Origin: Plasmodium malariae
Lineage: Eukaryota; Apicomplexa; Aconoidasida; Haemosporida; Plasmodiidae
NCBI RefSeq assembly: GCF_900090045.1
Contig: NW_021638326.1
Span: 62,001 to 126,000, forward strand
DNA length: 64,000 nt
Direction: 5' to 3'
Positions 28,007-42,540 of this stretch are shown here, piece by piece. A model generated the notes under the pieces. That model was not told the DNA's origin and did not search any database. It worked only from the letters and a program-made list of their open reading frames with translations. How positions within the stretch are numbered: the first letter of the stretch is position 1; each line of letters opens with the position of its first letter. The position numbers and the translations under genes are program-made.

Positions 28007-28897
28007 ATGATGGAACGTAAAATTAAGTCAACCATGTTCATTAAAATTTCTGTATTAATCATCTTAAATTTGATATATCATTTTAACATGGATGAGGTAT
28101 GATAATACTATTTAAGCATATATGCTTATTAATAATTTCCAAGTTTAATTTTTATAAATATTAATTTTTTGAGAGAAATGATTTATTCCTTTAAATAATT
28201 ATTTTTTGCTATTGTTTTTTAGAGAGTATTTAATAGATCTATGGATGAAAGTTACGAACCTGATAGATTAGATACAAAAAATTATAGAATACTAGCAAAA
28301 TGTATACATAACAGCGATTCATATACTTTAGGGATAAAAAAGAATATGCCAAAAACTACAGAATACAAAAAAAAAGATATATCTAAAAATGAGAAACTGG
28401 ACAAAAAAAAAAACAAACAATTAAATAGAAGTTTATTAAATAAGGCACAATATTATACAGAAGTTACAGATTATAATAAAGGAATGTTTGATGGAAAACA
28501 TTTCCATTTTGAAAAAAAATGGGTTAAAAAAAAAGATTATGATCATTATCTTGAAAGAAACAGGAGAATTTGTGATATATCTTTAAAAAAAATAAAATTT
28601 AGAAAATATGGAATTGGGATTTCTATGTTTCTTATTTTTCTCTTGCTGGGAATAGGAATACCCGTATTACCAAGACTGGAGTCTTTGAAAAATGCATGGG
28701 ACAGTATTAAGAGTGATTCAGTATGGGAGCCTTTTAATACATTTATAGATTCATTGATACAGGGAAATGAATACTATATTTTTATAGCATTATTTAGCGT
28801 GCTTATGATTATGTTATCTATTATGATTATAATAAGTACTTACAAGATCTTAAGAAATAATGAAAAATATAATAAAATTAAGTTAATAAATGAGTAA
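28007..28897 (+). CDS. fam-l/fam-m family exported protein, type B core (two exons, 254 aa)
   Basis: Join 28007-28096 and 28223-28897; the 126-bp phase-0 intron runs GTATGATAAT to TGTTTTTTAG. Exon 1 starts with a double ATG (28007, 28010) and gives STMFIKISVLIILNLIYHFN, a signal-anchor-like segment. Exon 2 has a PEXEL-like RILAK at 52-56, a Lys-rich linker, and the type B core from about 107 (YYTEVTDYNKGMFDGKHFHF), with a Lys replacing the second Asn of YNN. TM1 is at about 161-178, TM2 at about 216-236, and the tail is RNNEKYNKIKLINE. It shares KKWVKK and DISLKKIKFR with the gene at 62320 rather than with the nearer gene at 8630. Tentatively fam-m; membrane placement and export are inferred from the family. 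Confidence 0.93.
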
Positions 28898-29070
28898 AAT
28901 GAATAATAAGGAATATATATGTTTATGTAATGAAATTTTCAATATGAATAATAAGTGTAATATTTTTGGTGATGTTCTTAAATAGAATACATATAATTTC
29001 TGAAATATTATAAATGCAAGCGAGTATATATGGTGTTTTAGAAACACAACATGAAAAATATATTTTCTTC

Positions 29071-29110
29071 GTTTTTTTTTGGATTTAAATATTTTAATAA
29101 TTTTGTATCT
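29071..29110 (+). promoter_or_regulatory. conserved fam 3' element (gene at 28007)
   Basis: ggatttaaatattttaataa starts at 29081, 184 nt past the stop, after a T9 tract, then ttttgta. Confidence 0.4.
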
Positions 29111-32100
29111 AAACACAGAATATGATTTTATCTTAATAAATATTATGGAATAATGTATTTATTTATATAATTAAATATATTTATATGAAAAATATGTGAT
29201 TGTGCTTGAAAATTAATATAGTACAAAACAGATAATTATTTATAATTCTAGAAATTTATATTTGCTATAAAATGTTTTTCTTTCTATATTATAAATTGTA
29301 TACTAAAATTATTATTTATTAAGGTAAATAAGAAAATGTATTATTTTAAAATTAGCAAGAAAAGTCTCCTATATTTTACTAAAAGATAGTGATGATATTT
29401 CGTTGCATTGATATATATATGTGTATTGTTTTAGTTAATAAAGAACTTAATATATATTATAAATAATATGCTATAAGTAAAATATATTATAAAATATACT
29501 GTTTGTAACAATTATTGTAATAATCTTTTAGACTTTCTTTCATCGTATAAAAGTAAAATTATAGATATATTATAAAGTAATATCCCTTTGATTAGGATAC
29601 TGAATTTAGGATTTATCGATAATATTTTAATTTTACTACTACTATTATTTTATTTTATTAGTTTACAAATATTATTAAATATAGAATCAATTATTTTTTA
29701 GGAAGAAAAAAATATTCTTCAAGTATTTTAAAAAAAATATATTATTTTCCTCATATATATAGAAAAAAATATTAAATTAATATATTTTGAATTTTAAAGA
29801 GAAAATTTTTAAACTGTAGTGTTTTTTTTATTTACATTATATATTTTTAATATATAAATGAAAGGAATTTGTTTAGCACGGAAATTATATCTTTATGAAA
29901 ATTAAATTATGTATACATTGAATTTGTAGAACTGAGTAAATAATGTTTACAGATTAATTCTGCTTAAAATATTTTAAGTTTGTGTTACATAAATAAATTA
30001 GTAACATATTACTATATTATTTTTATAACTTATTTTTGTTATGTGTCTTATAATGCAGTTCACCATATATATAATATATATTTTAATAAATTATTAATGT
30101 AGAAATAAAAACAACGATTAAAAAATATAACAGAATAAATTTGTTTTTATATTTATTAGATGTATGCATCATGTGTTAAAACTTTTGTTTTACTAAATAT
30201 ACGATTACTATAAAGAAATGTTCGTGAAAAATATAACTAACAGTTTGATCACCATTAGTACTATTGTATTTATTCTTTTTATATAAATATGTCAATGTTT
30301 CAATAATTTTTTATAGTTTCAATATTATATATATTTTGTACTATTATTTTATGGGTCATATTAAATATAATGCAAAATGTATCATATCTACTTAATAGCT
30401 AAAATTCATATTTATAGTAAAATCCAAAGATATACATAGTTATGTAGAATGATAAAAAATGCGTGAGTATTGTGACGTTTCCAGTTAACAAATTACAATT
30501 ATAACTGAAAATTTTATGCAATGAGAAATGTAATACCCCTTTTTTAAAATATCATTGTTATATGAATATATAAGTAATAAGATGCATGGATACTACAAAA
30601 ATAAATTCTATCTGAAAATGCAAGAATATAAGAATTATCTTTCTACTTATCAGATCTTATAAATATTATCATGTTACTTCCTATTATATTATTAGGAATA
30701 TGTTTCGTATTTTTCCATTTATATAAAGTAAAGAAAAACGAAATATAGAAACATAAATACCACTTGTTACCATTATAATTTAATTTATAGAAAATTTAAT
30801 AATTATAATATAGTGTTAAATATGTATATTATTTATCATTTATCGATTTTTTTTAATTTCGTGCATGTTAGTATAAAATAGGGTATTAAGGTAGTAAAAT
30901 AATAATAATAATAATACTTGAGAAGAATATATTTATGAATTATTTACTAATGGTAAGAAGTTTTCCCATCTAAATTTAAGCAAAATTATAATGCATCCTT
31001 GTTAGCGTAAATCGTAAATGAGCTTTAAACAATGTCACACATAAGATAGGTCAATACAAGAAAAAAATGTTAAAATTGTTATATAATTGGTTAAATTTTC
31101 AATTTTATAAACTGAAATAGAAAAAATAATAAAAATTTTAAATAAAGTTATAAAGAAATAATATATATATTTCAATATTTTGATTAATGTTTTCGTTTCA
31201 AGGTTTTAAATTTTTGATTTATATAAAAATATTATTGATGTCGTTTTTAATGTTGTTTTATATTCCTTAAGATATTTTTTTCTATTTCAATATATAAAAA
31301 AATAGTTGCGAAGGTTAATATGATAATATTTTCCAATATGGTATATATTACTGCTATTTTATTTATCAATGATATATGTCAGATGATTTCAAAATTCTGA
31401 TAACATTTAATTCAATATACATAAAAAATAATATTAAGTTATTTCGTTTTTTTTTTTTTTAATATATTTCTTATTGTTCTAAAATACCTTACGATTATAT
31501 ATATTTAGTATAATATATAAATTATATGTTATAACTTAAATTATTTATATATTTAACATATAATTAAGTATATTTTTAAAAAACTAAGGAGAAATAAAAA
31601 AAAAATCGTTTTTATTATTAGCTTATATATGGAATTAGTTGTCTTTTTTTTTTCATGAAACATGTACAACTTAAAATAGTAGAATAATTATTATAATTAT
31701 TATAATTGTTAAAAAATATATTGATTAAAGTTATTTTACTGTGGATATTCTATAGATTTTATTTCATTTTTTTATTTATAATATTAATGTATCGTTTTTT
31801 AATATTTACATAATTGTTTCACTTAATAAAGTAGAATTGTTATCAACGGGTGTTATACATTTCAAAATATTATGACTTACTACAGTGACTGTTATATTAA
31901 ATCATAACTACATTCATTGGATAACTTATGTAATTATTCTTTTATAATATTTAATATTTAATATAATTTCAATTACGTTCAATGTGTTTATATGATTATA
32001 GATAGATTAAAAAATTTATCATGTTCACATATCAAATATAAAAAATAAAAGACAACATATATGTTAATGTTCCTTTAATGTATACTCCATATTAATTAAA

Positions 32101-34221
32101 TATATTGGTTATATATATTTTTTTATAATAAAACATAAAAGTATTTTTTGAAAAGATCCTTATTTATATTAAACTAATACACTTTAAATGAACTAAATAT
32201 CTATTATTTGTTCTATAATATAAGAATATCATTTAATTGAATTTATTAAGAATTGTTGAAACATGAATAATGTAAATAATGATCATTAGAAAAAATAATT
32301 ATTTTCTTAATAAAATATTTTTAATAAATAATAATATACATATTTTATGTATTATAAGTTATAATACAAAAATGAATTTATATTTCGGTCAGTATTGATT
32401 TTTTCCTTGCAATACTTATAGTTATATCAGAAAAATATATATTTAATATTTGTTACTAATAATATTACTAAATTATTGATATTTTTTAAAAATCAAGCAT
32501 AATGTTGTTAATATAGTTTTTAATTCATGTAAATAAATAAAAATCTATAACATATATATTTTTGTCGATAAGATGCAAATGGAAAATTATTACATATTAA
32601 GAGGAATTTTATAGTTTAACACATAGGTCAAGTATTAATTTACTTTATAAATATATATACGGATGATTTAAAAAATAGTAAAGAACAACTAATAAATAAT
32701 AATCTTATTAACGAAGTAGAAAAGAGGAAAATATTTTTTTGTAATTACAAGAGAGAAAAAGAATAAAGAAAAAGCTGAAAATTAAAATTTGTAAATTCTC
32801 GTGAAAATGTAAAGAGAAAGTCGCTAAAAATTTTTTTATTAATATTACATAATAACAATGATTTTAAAGATTTTATTTAGAGAAATCAAATAAACATATA
32901 TGATATATTTTAAAATTTCAATAATATAATTATATTCATTTTTGTTTCTCATTTATTTTTATAAAAATTTGGAAGGGAATAAATTTAGTATTATTTAGAA
33001 TATATACATTTTCATATATAACAATATATATGTCTTTAATTTCATAAAAATATTAATAAAATATAATGTACTATAAAAAAAATTTTAAAAAATGGCAGTA
33101 TTATTTTTATATTTGTTTGTATATATCCTCTTACAAAATCCAGTATTATATAAGCGCTAACGTAAAAATATATACATTTAACATAACATCATTGTTATCA
33201 TATTTTATTATTTTTACTAATTTCATTGATTTTTTATTTGTATTTTAATAAAAGTTATATAAGTCAAAAAAAAAAAATTCTTTAATCTTATTAAAATATA
33301 TAATTATATGTGAAGCTGTTCCATATAAGATAAAATATTTTTTATTAAAAAAAAATTAAATGCTTTATTAAGAGATAGAATTTATAAATACGGTTTTTTT
33401 ATTTTTCGAATATATTTATAATTCAAAAAAAAAATACTGTTATATATAACAGATAAATGATTACAAAATTGTATTAGATGTACTCTATTAATCTGCAAAT
33501 ATCTATTAAAATATAATAGGCTAGAAGAAATTCATTAATTGTATATTATATTTTTTTCATAATATATGTGATTATATAAGTTATTTATGTATTTTCATAT
33601 GTTTTAATGTATTTTAATTTCTCTTTTTAACATATTTTTTATATTAATTATAACTTTAAACGTTATAATAATGGGGATTATGAAAGATGCAAATAAGTAG
33701 CTTTCTAAATGTAGAAAAAACTATATACTAAGCAGAAATGGAATAAAATAAAAATATATAAATTTATGAAATAATATTATATTATTTCAAAAATAGTATT
33801 TCAAAATTATTGTTTTTTCTTTTTCAATTTTTCAAAATATTTATTTGTTCTTACAATTTTTATATTTTCGTAAAATATTAATTTTTTATTTTTATATATA
33901 TATGTATTACTATTTTTCTACTTTTCTTATATTAAAAATTAATATAAGATTATTACAGATATTTTTACGCAAATAAAAAAATAATATATAATTAAAATAT
34001 ATTTTACGTACCTGAATTTGATTTTTTATATTTCATATGTTCTTTTCTCATATATATTATTCACTATTTTACATTTTTCTATTTCTTTTTAATTTGTATT
34101 ATAAAAAAATTTATAGCGTATGTTTCATAGGAGTCCCATGATTACACTTAATTAACGTCCGAATATATTTTGGATGTATAATATATATTTATATAATGCA
34201 TGTTTCTATAATTCATTCTTA
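29111..34221. other. intergenic DNA between duplicated unit 1 and STP1
   Basis: Five kilobases with no supported gene on either strand. A 60-codon frame at 33066-33248 is low-complexity Ile/Tyr/Phe/Lys. The part just below 34221 is the 3' flank of STP1; I see no further coding exon there, since the STP1 stop is well placed. Confidence 0.5.
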
Positions 34222-36575
34222 TTAGTCTAGATTATTATCACTATCTATAAAATTCAAGTACTTAGTATCTTCTGTTACCCATTCATTCATGTCCCTTCTA
34301 TAATTGTTTTCCTCCATATAAACAATATTTTCCTTATTTTCCAAAACATTTCCGTTAATTCCAGTTATGTTTTCTGAAATTTCTGTTTTTATCCCTAAAT
34401 TTACATCTGTCTTCAATTCATTTATTAAACCATCAAAATATGATTCCCTATTTCCTATAAAATTCTCTTTTTCGCACTCTTCTAATATCATCATAAGTAC
34501 TAGTATACACAGTTTTGCCAGTGATTTATTTTTTATATATTTATATAATTCTTCATAATCATCTTTGTTCTCCAATTCTCCTACATTTATTAATGGTGCA
34601 TCTTCCTTAGTTCCTTTATTTTCATATTTATATGAAATATTCTCTAATTCCTGTGAAAATCCTTTAGTCCATTCTTGTTCCAAATATTGTTTTACGACCT
34701 TACTCTTTTTTGATATCCACTGTCTCCATGTTTCTTTTTCTCTTTCTGGAAATGGAACTTTGTTATATTCATTTGAATTTGTCTCATTCAATTCCTCCAT
34801 TTCTTTTATATAATCTTTTTCTATCTTCCATTCATTTTTCAAATTATTAAACCATTCTACTCTTTTTAATTTCTCATAAATATTTCTATGTCTTTCTAGC
34901 CATTCATTGCATAGAATAATTTTTTTTTTCATATCATTTGTGCTTTTAAAGTTATCTATTATTAATTCATCATTTGTTAATTTTTGATAGGCCTTATATT
35001 CTTCTTCTGTTAAATCTTCTAAGCATATTTCTAAAAATTTTACCTTTTTGTTTTCCCATTCTATATTCATGAATTCTTGTAGTACTTCCATATGTACTTC
35101 AATTATAGTTTTTGATATGTCTTTTTTTTGTTTTGACATATTTATATCTTTTCTCATGTTATGTTCATGTATTTCTATTTTTTTTATAATTTCATCCTCA
35201 TTATATATTGGTTGTTCCAAACGATCATAACTTAGCATACTCTTTATGTTAGAAAATGAAGGTATTATTATTCTCAGAAATTTCATATGTTTTCTTTTTA
35301 CCTCCTCTTTCTTTTTAAACATCCCTAATAATGAATACTACAATACAAAAAAGAAAAACAAATTTATAGAATGAATTATTACAATAATCAAATTTTTATA
35401 ACATACTGATTACTTAAGTTTTATTTTACTTTAATAAAAAAGGAAAACAAAATAACTATAAAGCTTATTAAAATATATGTTAAATATGTATTACGTGAAT
35501 TTTCTGCTGGATCTGTAATAAATTTTTAAATATATACGTTTTTTAGGGTATTTATTTCTAATATAGAAAAATATATCGTATTCATGGTACCTGAAATTTC
35601 AGGGAGTTTAGTAGAAGGACGACGATGAGACGCAATAATTGGTTTTTCGAAGGAAGATGATTCAGTTGCAGGATTAAATGGAGCTTTGGAGTTTTCAGTA
35701 ACTGGAGTTAATGGTACAGATGTTTCTTTTATTTCCATAAGTTGAGATTCAGGAATTAAAGGATGTTTAAATGTTTCAGACTCTGGAAGTTTTTTGGTTT
35801 CAGTTTCTTTATTTTTTTCGGAATCACCTGGATTCTCTATCACCCTTTGAGATGGAAGTAATTCTGAATGTAAAGGATCTTCTCTGGGAGAAATCTCTTC
35901 TTGAGGTGACGCTTGCATTTTAGGAACAGATAAAACCTGAGTTATACTTTCACCTTCTTTTTCTTGTGTTCCTTTGCTTGTTTCTTTAGATACACTTTCT
36001 ACATCTGTTTTTTTATCAATGTTTAAGCACTTAGAAATTCCTCCAAATGTTTGAGATCTCATTAGGTTGCATTTTTTTGTTGGAAATGTTAAATTTTTTT
36101 TTGACGTTTTACAATTCTGTTCAATAAAACTTTTTTCATCCTTAAAATGTTTCTGCCTTTCTGTAATCCATTCATTATATATATTACATATTTTCATACA
36201 TTGTGCATCACCCTTACAATTATATGTATTACCTGCTACTTTAAATTTTGTTAGATATTCATTATAATTTTTATTTTGTTCGCAAAAATCTTCTGCTTCA
36301 TATTTTAATTCTAAAAGTTTTTTTTTATTATTATCTAAAATCATAAAACAACCTCCAAATTTTTTATTTAGTTCTTTATAGTGCTGTTGATATCTATATA
36401 TTAGTGTTTCCTCCCACTTACTTTGTTCTACAAATTGTGGTGCTTTCTTATTCTGAATTAGATAATGAGCCATTTCTTTGCATTTATTTCTAAATTTTTC
36501 TTTATTATCCTCATTGTTTAATAAACGAGTATTCTCTTGTATATATATTCCAATATCCTTAAACTCTGGTTTCAT
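34222..36575 (-). CDS. STP1: STP1 subtelomeric transmembrane protein (three exons, 727 aa)
   Basis: Exons read down the minus strand: 36575-35591, 35512-35430 and 35337-34222. The introns are 78 and 92 nt with GT..AG ends (GTACCATG..TTACAG, phase 1; GTAAAATA..TTGTAG, phase 0). Exon 1 (residues 1-328) is a Lys/Glu-rich ectodomain with nine Cys at about 32, 76, 98, 120, 126, 130, 155, 169 and 183, then a Pro/Ser/Glu-rich stalk. The 83-nt exon 2 encodes the single membrane span (TYLTYILISFIVILFSFF, about 337-354). Exon 3 (357-727) is a charged cytoplasmic domain with spaced Trp (EWLERHR, EWFNNLKNEW, WRQWISKK), like the Trp-rich tails of SURFIN/STP1 proteins. There is no signal peptide or PEXEL. 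STP1 is a known subtelomeric family of P. malariae and P. ovale, presumed surface-exposed on infected cells; its function is unknown. All three exons are open and splice in frame. It is the only gene here on the minus strand. The exact start is uncertain: an out-of-frame ATG at 36612-36610 may mark the ancestral start. Confidence 0.9.
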
Positions 36576-39500
36576 ATAGTAACTCCAAACATGACTACCT
36601 AGAATTCTCCATTCCTAGTTCCAAAATAACCATTAAATATTAATTAAGGTTTAATTTCTACGTTAGTTGCATGATAATTTTTTTTATAATAAATAAATAG
36701 TTTATGTGTAAACATATGAACACTAAGAAGCTATAAATATTACCGACGAAAAACAATTATCCATGATGACTTTATATGAATAATCTAGTTTGTTGTATAT
36801 AAAACTCTTGAAGGAAAATACAAATTTACATATTTTTATGTATGAACTGCATAAGTTAAAATTAATATATATCAATAAAAATGAATTATGAAATTATCGT
36901 TCACACGAGAATTTATGTATAAACTAAAAATTACTCGAATACATTATTATTTATTTTATGAGTTCCTTATCTTCTTTTATCTTAAATATATCACAACGGA
37001 GAATATGTTGTAATTTTATTTTGATATAAAATCACAGTCATGTAATTATTCGTATATTATATTCTCATTTCCATTATAAAGTAAAAGCAATATAAACATA
37101 AACAATTACATATAAGTTGCATTAAAATGTAATATAAAAATTACTGTGTAAATATACAGTTAATTTATGTATGACTGTTTTTTACTTTTTTTTATTAATA
37201 AATACATACATATATATAAATATTATAACCTGTATTAATGTAAACGGTTACTTTTATTCTGTTATTCCGAAAATAAATAATCTATAAACCAAATTATTAC
37301 TAGTATTTATAGTAGTTTTCCTTTTTTTTGTTTTATTTTGTTATTTATTTTTTATGTTAAACATTATAATACTATAATTATAAGGTTAAAATTGCTTTTA
37401 ATTTACTATATTGAGCCTATATATGAGAATTAATAATATACATATTATTCTAATTTTTCGTTATATCTGTAGAGGGTGTATACCATTGAGCTGCAATTAT
37501 GAAACTTATTATTATATATATATATATATATCAAGTACATAAAAGTTTTTTTATTTATGGTTTACATTAAGCTATTTTATAGTTTCAAAAAATTATAATA
37601 TATTATATATTTATTTTCTTATATATATGACTATTATGACTTTTGGATATGAACGATTCCATCTATACAAAAATTCATTTAATGAATTATATAATTAGTC
37701 ATATTAATTAATGAAAATAAGTTTGTCTACTTACTCTAAATATAAGAAATTTTTAGATAGAGTTATAGTAAAAAAATATTACAATATACTTAAAATTATG
37801 TGAATTAAACTGAAGTCTTACGCTATAAAAATATAATATTACAATTACATGTAAATTGAATAATATATTACGTTAAATAATAATATGAGCATTGAAATAT
37901 CATAATAATATTTCTGTAAATAGTAATATATATGTTATAATAAATATATTGTAAATATTTAATTTGTTTTTTGTTTTTTAGTGAATTTAATAACGGTATG
38001 TAAATATCATTTTAACACTACTGATATATATTTATTTAGTATGCAAAATAAAAAAGCTCATATATTATTTTATTATTTTTTTTATGATTTGAGTTTGCAA
38101 ATTACATTATGCAACAATACAAAATTATTCGAAATAACATAGGTTATTCTACTATTATGTGAATATATTTTTTATAAATTTAATTCTTTATTTGAAACAA
38201 CTCCATAATGGATGTAGAATGGTAAGAAAATTAAAAAAAATATATGCATATATAATTGATAATAATTTTTTGTGTATTGTTAGTTCACATAAACATTTAG
38301 TTTATTGTAGTTAACTTGATAAAATCAAAATAAATAAAAAAAAAAATTTTCCATATTTATTTAAATTTTTATTTTGGAGTTATACAAAATTTTTGTTCTA
38401 TGTTTGTTTTTTTTATCTTAATCTCTTACAATCTATAATATTTCTTTTTAAATTATTTTGATTAATTAAAAGATATGAGGATATAATATAAAAACAATTT
38501 TTCTTTTATTTAATATATTATATATTTATTTTTGTATTTGAATATATTGAGTATGTGATAGAAATAATACAAAATTAATTTGTAACGGAGGATTATTTTG
38601 TGGAAAAATAAAAGAATATATGATTTTCTGAAATATCTAAAAGAATTTTGGAAGAACTTTTTAATAATTGTTTTCAAATATATATATGCAATATTTTTTT
38701 TTTTTCTCCCTTTCTTATTTATATATTTACAAAAATATTTTTTTTTTGTTACTATATATCTTATTATTTTGTTTGAACATTCGATCAAATTTATAGCAGA
38801 TCAATGCATTTATATCATGACATTTAATTTAATATAATAAAAAATTAATAATTATTCGTAAAAATTCTTGAATATTTTTTTATATAACTATAATTATTTT
38901 ATTAATATATTTAAAAAAATAATATTTATCATTGAAATAATTATTTTATATATGTAAATATTTCAAATCAATAACTCTAATGAAATAGAACGTTATATAT
39001 ATATAGATAGCAAAGAATATAGATGAAAATAAACGTAAAAGTAAAGCTAGTTAATATATTTTAGTAACTTTAAATAATATATTATCATTTTTTCTTATTT
39101 AATATATATATATATACAATGAAGTAGCTGTAATGTATATTATTATAAAATGTCATAACGAATTTAAAATTATAGTTCATATTATTTTATTGTGGAATTT
39201 ATAATTATCGACGTATTACAATACCGAATTGCTTTTTAAACAATAATATAAAAATTTATATTAAGATAAATATAATGCAATATTATGTATATTCTTTTAT
39301 TTATGTATATAGAGGCAGACTCACAATATGCCATAAAAGGAATTTTATATTTTATGTGCTTTTACTAAAAATGGGATAAGTTGCATTTATACACATTATC
39401 ATAAAATTAAATATGAAATAATGTTATTAGGTTTTTGTGTTGTTTAACCCTTAGGGATAAAATATTATTATTATATATATAATTTGTTCTATTTCAAATT

Positions 39501-42500
39501 TTGAGATTATAGCACCAATATTTCATATATAACGATCTATAATCTATTACGCTCACATTATTTAATTATAACTGTATGTGTGTTATTACGTATGTTTAAT
39601 CATGCACTATAACAAAAAATATTCTTATTATTACAAATTTTTAGTTAATTTAATGATAATTATGTCTATCCGTTGCAGTTACTTTTCTCGATATTATTAT
39701 ATAATTATTAATATGCCCTTCTATTTACATATCAATTTGTATATTTTATATATATTTATTGTTTTTACAAAAAACCCTTTATACTAACAATACTCATGAT
39801 GAACAATTATATCGATAATAGGAATATAATTAAAATTATAGCTTTTTCAAATCTTATATGTTAATGATTATGATATATAATTTTGCTTAAAATATTTGTA
39901 TTTTAATTTCTTGTTTTTCATTTACATTAGGAAATTAGTTCTCACTTTGTTTTTATTATACTTTTAGAATTACCATCTGTTATGTATTATTATATATGGA
40001 ATTTAAATATTAAAAAAAATTATTCTAATCCTTTTTTTTTTTGTATTTTTAACAGTACACTTGAATTATCTTGTTCACGAAATTTTTTTATATTCAACAA
40101 AATTATTATTATAGAACATCTATACATTCAAATTATTTACAGTATATATTGTATAATATCTACTGTCACGTAAATAAGGTAAGCATTTCCAGAGCCATGA
40201 CTGTTACTTGGTCATTGTTCTCAAATATACATTTCAAATTATATATAATATTTTTTGAATATAGCGGAAAAGTTAAAAAATATGTAATAGTATTAAAAAA
40301 TAATACTTAATTGTAAATTAAAATTTATTATGACAGCAATGCATTGTCTTAATATATAATAGGTTTCAAAGTAGAATATTCAAATTTTTAAGTAGAATAA
40401 TTGATAGCTTTAGAGAAAAACTGCATGAAATATATTGAAATAAATGTTAATATAATTACTGAAAATAATGATGCATATTAATATGTACTAGAATCAGAAG
40501 GTTCTTTTACTGGTAACTGGAGACCCTCAAATGAGTATTTTTAACGAAAACGAATATCATTGACATTTAGTGGTTTTATTCGGTTCATTAACATGTTTTA
40601 AGGTAGTTACACTTTAAAACTGAGTCATATTTTTCTTAGTGTTTTACTCTGAATACAAAATATATTACAATTTTATAAAATACATCTCTTTATATGGTGA
40701 CATATTAAGTTATGACTTTTAAATAGATAATAATACTATATGAATTAACTGAAACTTAGGAATTTTATAGAAGTAGAAAGCAAACAATTGGTATCAAACA
40801 TGTAAAAAATGGGAAAGTTTCAAACAATTTATCTTTATAAAAAATGGAAGAAAAGTTTATTTAAAATAATAATACTTGAAACCATATATATAATGCAATA
40901 AATTCAATAAAAACTGAACATTTAAATAAATCTATTATTTTGTGTGGATTTTGAAATATATAGTTATTTAAATTATAAAATCATATATTGGACATTAAAA
41001 TTTAATAATAATTTACATTTATTTTGTCTTATTTGTATATAATGTATATTTGGTATAAAAATGATATAATATGAAAAAATATTCAATTTATTGATATATT
41101 TGTGCATATGTAAGAATATAATATATTTAATATAGATATATAAAGCATTTAATAAAAAAGTTAAAACATGTGTATATTATTTTTTAATTTATTTACAAAA
41201 TTAAATAATTGAGAAAAATATTAATTTATTTTTTAAAAAAACATTTCAAAAAGAAAACGATTAGAACTTATGAATGTTTCTATTCCTGCAACGTTTTATA
41301 TATAAGTAAATATTTAGAAGGATTTCATTATATAACGTACTTCTAATAATTTATTTTACAGTTTATGTATATAAATTATTATCAAAATTTTTAAATGGTT
41401 TATAGTGCATTATATATGGAATCCTTATCTGAGAGTAAGAAATTGAAATAATCCAGTACTTTGAAAAAATAGTAAATAATATATAAGATTGCTTATAAAT
41501 CTTATAACGGAAATAGTATATATATATTAAAACATTAAAAATATGATAATGCTAATATCTATAAACTTTTTTTTAATTAATTTTTGATAAGAATAATATT
41601 TCTTATGAATTATTATATTAAGTTGAATATCCGATGATTACAATAATTGTTTGTATATATAATATTTGTATAATTACATTCATCCGTATTGCTTTTCAAA
41701 CGTTATGGAAATACGTAGGTACAATACGTTTATGTTTCTAAAAGTATTTTTAACAAAATATTAATTATTCATATATTTATTTCAACTTATTAGGTTAACC
41801 TGTAAATCACGTTTCTAGAATTATGTATTTTTAAAAGAATAAATAAAAATAAATATATTCATTATAAAGTAAATAATTGTTTAATCATATATGTTTTTGA
41901 CGATCAAAGCGTTAACCGTTCTTATGTTTTATGTAATTACGATATCCTATAATTTATTGTATGTATATTAAATTGATATATTATTAAATTAATGAAATTG
42001 TGTGAAATATTTCTAAAACTATCTTACATTTAATCTAATGTTTTATTATATTATTATTTATGGTAATTACATATATTTAGTTAAAAAAAAAAAAAAAAAT
42101 TTTATAGATGAATGTAGAGACGTTCACTCAGAAATAATGGTGTAAGTTAAACTTAATAAAAAATTATAATTATCAAAAATTATAATAAGAAAACATAAAA
42201 TTAATTTTCATTTACTTTTAAATATATATTTATTGTTAGATCATTTAACGTAATAATATATTAATTTGATTTTTTAAAGATATGATAGAATATTGTGGAT
42301 TGTATGTACTCAAGGAATAACCATAAAAATGTATCATAAATAACACAGAATATTGACTTCTCCATTTATTATTAGTATTACTATATTATTATAATATTTA
42401 CTATATTATTAAAAATTGTTTTTCAAAAGTAAATTTTTATAAAATTAGAAATATTAACAGTATATCATCCGTAAAATTAGTAATTTTTTTCTTAATATAT

Positions 42501-42510
42501 AGAGGGATAT
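36576..42510. other. intergenic DNA between STP1 and duplicated unit 2
   Basis: The first 40 bases form the STP1 start region: in-frame sense codons extend up to a stop at 36617-36615. The rest shows no supported gene. Overlapping frames on both strands at 38510-38837 are low-complexity Phe/Ile/Lys strings. Frames at 39578-40310 lack family motifs apart from a KVKKY word. No counterpart of the 5.9 kb pseudogene was convincingly found. Confidence 0.5.
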
Positions 42511-42540
42511 TCTATATATATATTCTCTACATTCCGTATA
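42511..42540 (+). promoter_or_regulatory. conserved fam upstream box (gene at 42923)
   Basis: tctatatatatattctctac then attccgtata; the TTCTCT core at 42523 is 400 nt from the ATG. The preceding agagggatat is shared with the 61.9 kb box. Confidence 0.55.

Larger units (their letters stand above)
8216..29110 (+). repeat. ancient segmental duplication, unit 1
   Basis: Contains, in order and all on the + strand, type B (8630), type A (13904), the long non-coding block, type A (24361), type B (28007). Each gene's best relative in the window is the gene at the same place in unit 2. Start-to-start offsets between units are 34293, 32450, 33496 and 34313 bases. Confidence 0.8.

Noticed and set aside
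34367..35230. Plus-strand open frames at 34367-34558, 34565-34813 and 35048-35230
   Set aside because: They are antisense to STP1 exon 3 and show only Ser/Phe/Ile-rich reverse complements of its Glu/Lys/Asn codons.
36067..36267. Plus-strand open frame antisense to STP1 exon 1
   Set aside because: Shadow of the real exon; no signal or domain of its own that fits a family.
38510..38837. Overlapping open frames on both strands
   Set aside because: Low-complexity Phe/Ile/Lys/Tyr strings expected in AT-rich DNA; no start context or homologue recognised.
39982..40310. Possible relic of a type A gene ending (GKVKKY) 2.6 kb before the 42923 gene
   Set aside because: Only one short word matches the family tail; no core, TM spacing or exon 1 trace could be aligned.
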